From a candidate division WWE3 bacterium (GTDB lineage: Bacteria; Patescibacteriota; WWE3; UBA101185; UBA10185), in NCBI GenBank assembly GCA_012798315.1, contig JAAZNL010000032.1:1-36326 (forward strand): a stretch of 36,326 nucleotides of DNA. Direction: 5' to 3'. Below the pieces are notes generated by a model. The model saw only the letters and a list, made by a program, of their open reading frames with translations, had not been told where the DNA came from and searched no databases. The position numbers and the translations under genes were made by a program. Shown here piece by piece: positions 32,500-36,326 of the stretch (positions are counted from its first letter, which is position 1; the number at the start of each line of letters is the position of its first letter).

Positions 32500-33938
32500 T
32501 TTTCTGAGAATGTGATCCTGGTTCAGGGTGAACGCTAGCGGCGTGCTTAAGGTATGCAAGTCGAGCGGTGTTTGTAGCAATACAGGCACAGCGGCGAACG
32601 GCTGAGTAACGCGTTGGAATCTACACCTTACTTGAGGATAGCCCCGGGAAACTGGGAGTAATACTCAATGTGGTCGCAAGACCAAAGACGCAAGTCGGTA
32701 AGGGATGAGCCTGCGTCCTATCAGGTAGTTGGCGGGGTAAATGCCCACCAAGCCTATGACGGGTAGCTGGTCTGAGAGGATGACCAGCCAGAGGGGCACT
32801 GAGACACGGGCCTCACTCCTACGGGAGGCAGCAATCGGGAATCTTGCACAATGGGCGAAAGCCTGATGCAGCGACGCCGCGTGAAGGATGAAGGCCTTCG
32901 GGTTGTAAACTTACATTAAGAAGCACCGGCTAACTACGTGCCAGCAGCAGCGGTCATACGTAGGGTGCAAGCGTTACCCGGATTTATTGGGCGTAAAGAG
33001 TTCTGTAGGCGGTCGTGTAAGTCAGAGGTTAAATATCCCGGCTTAACTGGGAAGCAGCTTTTGATACTGCGCGACTAGAGATGGTTAGGGGGCAGCGGAA
33101 CGTACGGTGGAGCGGTGAAATGCGTTGATATCGTACGGAACACCGAGGGGGAAGCCAGCTGCCTGGGACTTATCTGACGCTGAGAGACGAAAGCGTGGGG
33201 AGCGAAACGGATTAGATACCCGTGTAGTCCACGCCGTAAACTATGTCTGCTAGATGCCTGCGCAAGTGGGTGTCGAAGCCAACGCGTTAAGCAGACCGCC
33301 TGGGGAGTACGGTCGCAAGATTAAAACTCAAAGGAATTGGCGGGGACCCGCACAAGCGGTGGAGCATGCTCTTTAATTGGCTGATAACCCAAGAACCTTA
33401 CCAGGGCTTGAAATGTATGTGGTAGGAACGCGAAAGCGCGACGACCGGCTTAAACTCCGGAGCATACACAGGTGTTGCATGGCTGTCGTCAGCTCGTACC
33501 GTGAGGCGTACCCTTAAGTGGGTTAACGAGCGCAACCCTTATTGTTAGTTGTATCACTCTAACAAAACTGCCATCGTAAGATGGAGGAAGGTGGGGACGA
33601 CGTCAAGTCGGTATTGCCCTTACGTCCTGGGCTAGAAGCATGCTACAATGGCCGGTACAGCGAGTTGCAACACAGCGATGTGAAGCTAATCTCTAAAAGC
33701 CGGTCCCAGTTCGGATTGAAGTCTGCAATTCGACTTCATGAAGTTGGAATCGCTAGTAATCGTGGGTCAGACACACCACGGTGAATACGTTCTCGGGTCT
33801 TGCACACACTGCCCGTCACGCCAGCAAAGCTGGGGCCACCTGAAGTCTCATGTAAATGGGCCCAAGGTGGAATCAGTGATGAGGGTGAAGTCGTAACAAG
33901 GTAGCCGTAGGGGAATCTGCGGCTGGATCACCTCCTTT
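32500..33938 (+). rRNA. 16S ribosomal RNA
   Basis: Universal blocks are present in order: GGGAGGCAGCA, GTGCCAGCAGCAGCGGTCA, GGATTAGATACCC, AAACTCAAAGGAATTGG, AACGAGCGCAACCC, AAGTCGTAACAAGGTAGCC and the 3' end GGATCACCTCCTTT with the anti-Shine-Dalgarno sequence. Ends are set by alignment by eye with E. coli and may be off by a few bases. The gene is about 100 nt shorter than E. coli's, mainly because h17 in V3 is missing (TTGTAAAC directly to GAAGCACCGG). Primer 515F is mismatched, and the decoding-site C1400 is U. These traits support a Candidate Phyla Radiation origin. No intron-like insertion is seen. Confidence 0.98.
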
Positions 33939-34229
33939 CTAGGGAGAAACTTATGTTTCCAATGTAACTCACAAGGTATCTATACGATGCCTAAAGTTAC
34001 ACTTAGTTTGGAGCACGCGGTTTTGATTGAAGATGTCTTGTGCTTACTTAACGTAAGCAAAGCTCTTTAAAAGATAAATCGCATTTTCAAATCAAATAGC
34101 TCTACGATTTGAATCTTATTAAAGTTGTCTAACGCCTAGGCAACTGAGTGGGTTCGGGAATGAGCCTTAATTCCCACATGAGTATTCTTCGTGTCTTTTG
34201 GACTTCAAAAATACTTAAAGATTGATACG
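33939..34229 (+). other. 16S trailer with hairpins; no 23S follows
   Basis: The 290 bp hold a strong hairpin at 33964-34000 (GTAACT/AGTTAC plus AGGTATC/GATGCCT), a TGCTTAC/GTAAGCA hairpin at 34041-34059, a boxA, an AAATCG/CGATTT stem around 34075-34115, and hairpins near 34122-34142 and 34149-34177. There are no tRNA genes and no 23S 5' end. The next gene is a Nudix hydrolase, followed by genes on the other strand. The layout of a 16S-23S spacer is kept without the 23S. Confidence 0.7.
34062..34072 (+). promoter_or_regulatory. boxA-like antitermination signal
   Basis: GCTCTTTAAAA closely matches the rRNA boxA core (TGCTCTTTAACAA) and lies directly after a 7-bp hairpin, the boxB-boxA type arrangement. 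In ordinary rRNA operons it precedes 23S; here no 23S follows. Confidence 0.6.
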
Positions 34230-34649
34230 ATGTCTATAACTAATGGCAAAGATAAAGGAATAGCCGTAGGGGTAATCAAAAATCCCGGTGGCAAAGTTCT
34301 AATTATAGAACGAGTGCGAAAAGAAATCGGCTCTGACGGAAGTAAACTGACCTGGGTATTCCCCGGCGGCAAACTTGATGGAGACGAAAACTTTGAACAG
34401 GCAGTTGTCCGCGAAGTTATGATGGAAACCGGTTACAAAGTAAAAGTAATCGAATTAATTTCCGAAAGAACTCACCCACAATTCGAGATACCTATAAAGT
34501 ATTATGCCTGCGAATTGGTGGATTTCCGCACCAGACCTATTCAGGAAGTTCATGAAGTAGCCACCTTAAAATGGGTAGCTCCTGAAGAACTTAAAGATTA
34601 TTTCACTACCGATATTGAGCCAAAAGTAGCTAAGTATTTAGGTTTATAA
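34230..34649 (+). CDS. Nudix hydrolase
   Basis: The protein (140 residues from the ATG at 34230) hydrolyses a nucleoside diphosphate linked to another group. The Nudix box runs FPGGKLDGDENFEQAVVRE then VMMETGY, matching Gx5Ex7REUxEExGU except that the first Glu of the EE pair is Met; the metal-binding last Glu is kept. The substrate is unknown. The longer ORF from the GTG at 34191 is not preferred because its added residues are not family-like. It may be reached by read-through of the 16S transcript, as no clear terminator lies between. Confidence 0.88.
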   Translation: MSITNGKDKGIAVGVIKNPGGKVLIIERVRKEIGSDGSKLTWVFPGGKLDGDENFEQAVVREVMMETGYKVKVIELISERTHPQFEIPIKYYACELVDFRTRPIQEVHEVATLKWVAPEELKDYFTTDIEPKVAKYLGL

Positions 34650-34689
34650 TTTTTTCAAAAAATTCCAATTTATAATTTTCATCTTCCTA

Positions 34690-35745
34690 CTACAGTTTTT
34701 TATCGTTGGGTAAATAATCCACCACAGAGTACATCATAAAGGCAGCCACCCAGGTAAAATATTGATCCAATACTACTGGATTAAATGTTGCGAAGAACAG
34801 AAAACACCCAAACACAAAGAAGCTGGTTTTAAGCTTTTTGGTCATGAACAAATAAAAAAATAGCGAGGCAAACAAGATTAAAGGCAACCGCGGTAACATA
34901 TAAAAGAAAGGTGTGAGGAAACCAATACCTGTGGGATTAAATTTAACTAAAATCTGATCATATCCAAAAGGTACAGAACTGTTGGTGGATGAAGGCGCTC
35001 GTGTGACACTAAACATAACCGATAAAATAAAAGACTTGGCATCTTGTACCAAAAAAACAAGTGATGGTAATAAAGTCGGGATCAATGCGTAACTAAAATA
35101 CTCAGCAAACTTCTTAAACTTAATTTCCCTTATTATCAACGGCATTAGGTAAATGGGAAACACAAAAATACCCACGTGTTTAATCCCAAGCGATAGTCCG
35201 TATAGTAAATAAGCGAGTTTTGGTTTTTTGGATAAAAAATACAAAGAAGCAATTAAAAAGGCGATGGCAATCATATCCGATTTGACGTCTCTTAAATTTA
35301 ACAACGTCCATCTGTTAAATAGTAAAAAAGCTGCCGCTCCGATTCCAAGCAAAATATGGTTTTGCCTTTTAAACGTTAAATAAGTAAAAAATGAGGCCAA
35401 AAAAGCCGCAATATAAGTAACCCATCTAAATATATTTATATAAGTATCAAAGTCGTAATTGGCTGTTGCAGCTATTCCTAACAGGAAAAAATAGTAAGTG
35501 GGAAGTTTTTCATTATACTTTCGGTTTCTTAACAAATCGTATCCAAATTCCTTTACTTTTGCATAAGGGTTTACCCCGTTTTTAAGCTCAATTCCCGTAG
35601 CAAACTCTACGGCAATATCACGTCTTGGTCCTATTTCTTTTTTGTTAATATCATAAACTCTAAAAGCCAAAAAAAATAAAAGAGCAAAAATCACAATTTC
35701 CGCCATGGGGTTGAACAAATATTTTTGAACGCTTTGTAGCTTCAT
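34690..35745 (-). CDS. GT87/DUF2029-like polytopic membrane glycosyltransferase
   Basis: About ten hydrophobic segments are present, with the first loop holding VEFATGIELKNGVNPYA. The pattern of an acidic residue after TM1 and NPYA is typical of GT-C/GT87 polyprenyl-phosphate-sugar mannosyltransferases. KSDMIAIAFLIASLYFL and GLSLGIKHVGIFVFP also fit. Donor and acceptor are unknown. The start at 35745 (351 residues) is chosen over the ATG at 35769 because a TACAAT box lies 6 nt before it and the upstream ATG lies beyond that promoter. Confidence 0.82.
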   Translation of the reverse strand: MKLQSVQKYLFNPMAEIVIFALLFFLAFRVYDINKKEIGPRRDIAVEFATGIELKNGVNPYAKVKEFGYDLLRNRKYNEKLPTYYFFLLGIAATANYDFDTYINIFRWVTYIAAFLASFFTYLTFKRQNHILLGIGAAAFLLFNRWTLLNLRDVKSDMIAIAFLIASLYFLSKKPKLAYLLYGLSLGIKHVGIFVFPIYLMPLIIREIKFKKFAEYFSYALIPTLLPSLVFLVQDAKSFILSVMFSVTRAPSSTNSSVPFGYDQILVKFNPTGIGFLTPFFYMLPRLPLILFASLFFYLFMTKKLKTSFFVFGCFLFFATFNPVVLDQYFTWVAAFMMYSVVDYLPNDKKL

Positions 35746-35751
35746 ATAAAT

Positions 35752-35757
35752 ATTGTA
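35752..35757 (-). promoter_or_regulatory. -10 box for the GT87-like gene (minus strand)
   Basis: TACAAT on the minus strand is exactly 6 nt before the ATG at 35745. It overlaps the plus-strand -10 box by two base pairs. Confidence 0.6.
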
Positions 35758-35761
35758 TATT
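35756..35761 (+). promoter_or_regulatory. -10 box for the gene at 35768 (plus strand)
   Basis: TATATT is exactly 6 nt before the ATG at 35768, back to back with the minus-strand box. Each promoter's -35 region would lie within the other gene's coding sequence. Confidence 0.58.
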
Positions 35762-35767
35762 TTATCC

Positions 35768-36292
35768 ATGATATCGGCAAAAAAGTTTGCTAGTTACTTT
35801 ACTCCGGTCGCTTTGATAACTATATTTCTTTTAATTCCGGGATATGTTCATTTGTCCAGGAGCACTAATGCTCCCGAAGCAGCGGAATATTCTTACAAAT
35901 TCAACGAAATAACTGCAGAGGGATATCCGGCCGTAGTAGATTTTATTAAAAAGGAGGCCGGTTACGAAGACACGGGTACAACTGAACTAAGTACAGAACG
36001 TAATTTTATTTCGGATTCGCACGCATGGTCTTTTAAACTTGATGAACAATTTATTACAGTATTTTTATTTGATAACTCCAAAGCCGCGCAATCTTCTTTA
36101 GACGGATTTTCGCTAAAAGGATACAAATACCTTGATCCGGTATCTAAACAATCTGCCCGTCTTTTATGGGAACATACCCCGGACTTTTATATAAAAGAAA
36201 ATGTTCTGGTAATTTACTCGGGACAATCAAAGGAAATTGGCAGAATTATTGAGAAACAGGTTGGGAATATGGTTACAGTTTCCACGCAATAG
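35768..36292 (+). CDS. Membrane-anchored exported protein of unknown function
   Basis: The protein (174 residues from the ATG at 35768) has one membrane segment (about 10-27, FTPVALITIFLLIPGYV) and an outside alpha/beta domain without cysteines. I recognise no family. It is read divergently from the GT87-like gene and may serve the same surface pathway. The listed ORF start at 35753 lies upstream of the promoter and is rejected. The last 34 bp of the window hold no gene start. Confidence 0.68.
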   Translation: MISAKKFASYFTPVALITIFLLIPGYVHLSRSTNAPEAAEYSYKFNEITAEGYPAVVDFIKKEAGYEDTGTTELSTERNFISDSHAWSFKLDEQFITVFLFDNSKAAQSSLDGFSLKGYKYLDPVSKQSARLLWEHTPDFYIKENVLVIYSGQSKEIGRIIEKQVGNMVTVSTQ

Positions 36293-36326
36293 TTTACCAT
36301 TGCCGTTTATATCAATTGCTTGGTGG

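Noticed and set aside
33581-33784. ORF of 67 residues
   Set aside because: It lies wholly within the 16S rRNA gene.
34650-34689. Bidirectional terminator (AATTTTTT/AAAAAATT)
   Set aside because: The inverted repeat is pure A/T with no GC stem, so it is too weak to call.
1-36326. CRISPR array or UGA/UAG recoding
   Set aside because: No direct repeats with regular spacers were seen beyond the 43-nt hairpin units. UAG and UGA both appear as ordinary stops, and the single internal TAG in tktC does not support recoding.

Overview
This AT-rich window carries a single, strongly divergent bacterial 16S rRNA gene and compact, often overlapping genes. The 16S has a collapsed h17/V3 arm, mismatches to common primers and no linked 23S. 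The gene content (FtsH, Lgt, stand-alone 5' nuclease, split transketolase, RpiB, BpsA-like protein) and the many genes whose -10 box lies only 6-8 nt before the start codon suggest a member of the Candidate Phyla Radiation (Patescibacteria). Katanobacteria (WWE3) is my guess at the phylum, from gestalt rather than a computed tree.

Layout. 1-1.9 kb: tRNA-Ile(UAU), a Xer-like tyrosine recombinase with altered catalytic residues, an FtsB/DivIC-like division protein, tRNA-fMet, three mini-hairpins that copy the acceptor stem of the next tRNA, and tRNA-Met(CAU). 2-7.3 kb (+): trpS, ftsH, a methyltransferase, a 5'-3' exonuclease and endonuclease III. 7.3-9.3 kb: a membrane-anchored DsbA-like protein with a cupredoxin-like tail, and a nucleotidyltransferase-HEPN fusion. 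9.3-13.5 kb (-): a sugar-phosphate operon (transketolase N half, PrcB-like membrane protein, transketolase C half broken by an in-frame TAG, PfkB kinase, class II aldolase). 13.53-13.95 kb (+): a promoter, GC-rich structured RNA and terminator that I cannot assign to a known family. 14-17.6 kb (-): an Rpe-LOG fusion, rpiB, lgt and small membrane or hypothetical genes. 17.6-23.5 kb (-): a DNA repair cluster (archaeal-type ATP-dependent DNA ligase, degenerate Fic-like protein, recF, mutM) and a glycosyltransferase. 23.5-28.6 kb (+): a secreted protein, a P-type ATPase, an RnlA-like HEPN protein and mnmA, with one small membrane gene on the minus strand. 28.6-32.3 kb: a secreted Asp-box/M23/chitobiase-like protein (-), and a BpsA-type aminopropyltransferase fused to an AdoMet decarboxylase (+). 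32.3-34.2 kb: 16S rRNA with promoter, leader and a boxA-containing trailer. 34.2-36.3 kb: Nudix hydrolase, GT87-like membrane glycosyltransferase and a membrane-anchored protein of unknown function.

How the genes fit together. RpiB, the Rpe-like domain, transketolase, PfkB kinase and aldolase form a non-oxidative pentose phosphate/lower glycolysis module around the orphan RNA. The 17.6-23.5 kb block is base-excision and recombination repair. The BpsA-AdoMetDC fusion would both make decarboxylated AdoMet and use it for long or branched polyamines. The most unusual points are the acceptor-stem hairpin array, the unassigned 380-nt RNA, the BpsA-AdoMetDC fusion, the amber codon in transketolase, the unlinked 16S with C1400U, and the pervasive leaderless gene starts. 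All family calls rest on motif reading by eye; no database search was run.
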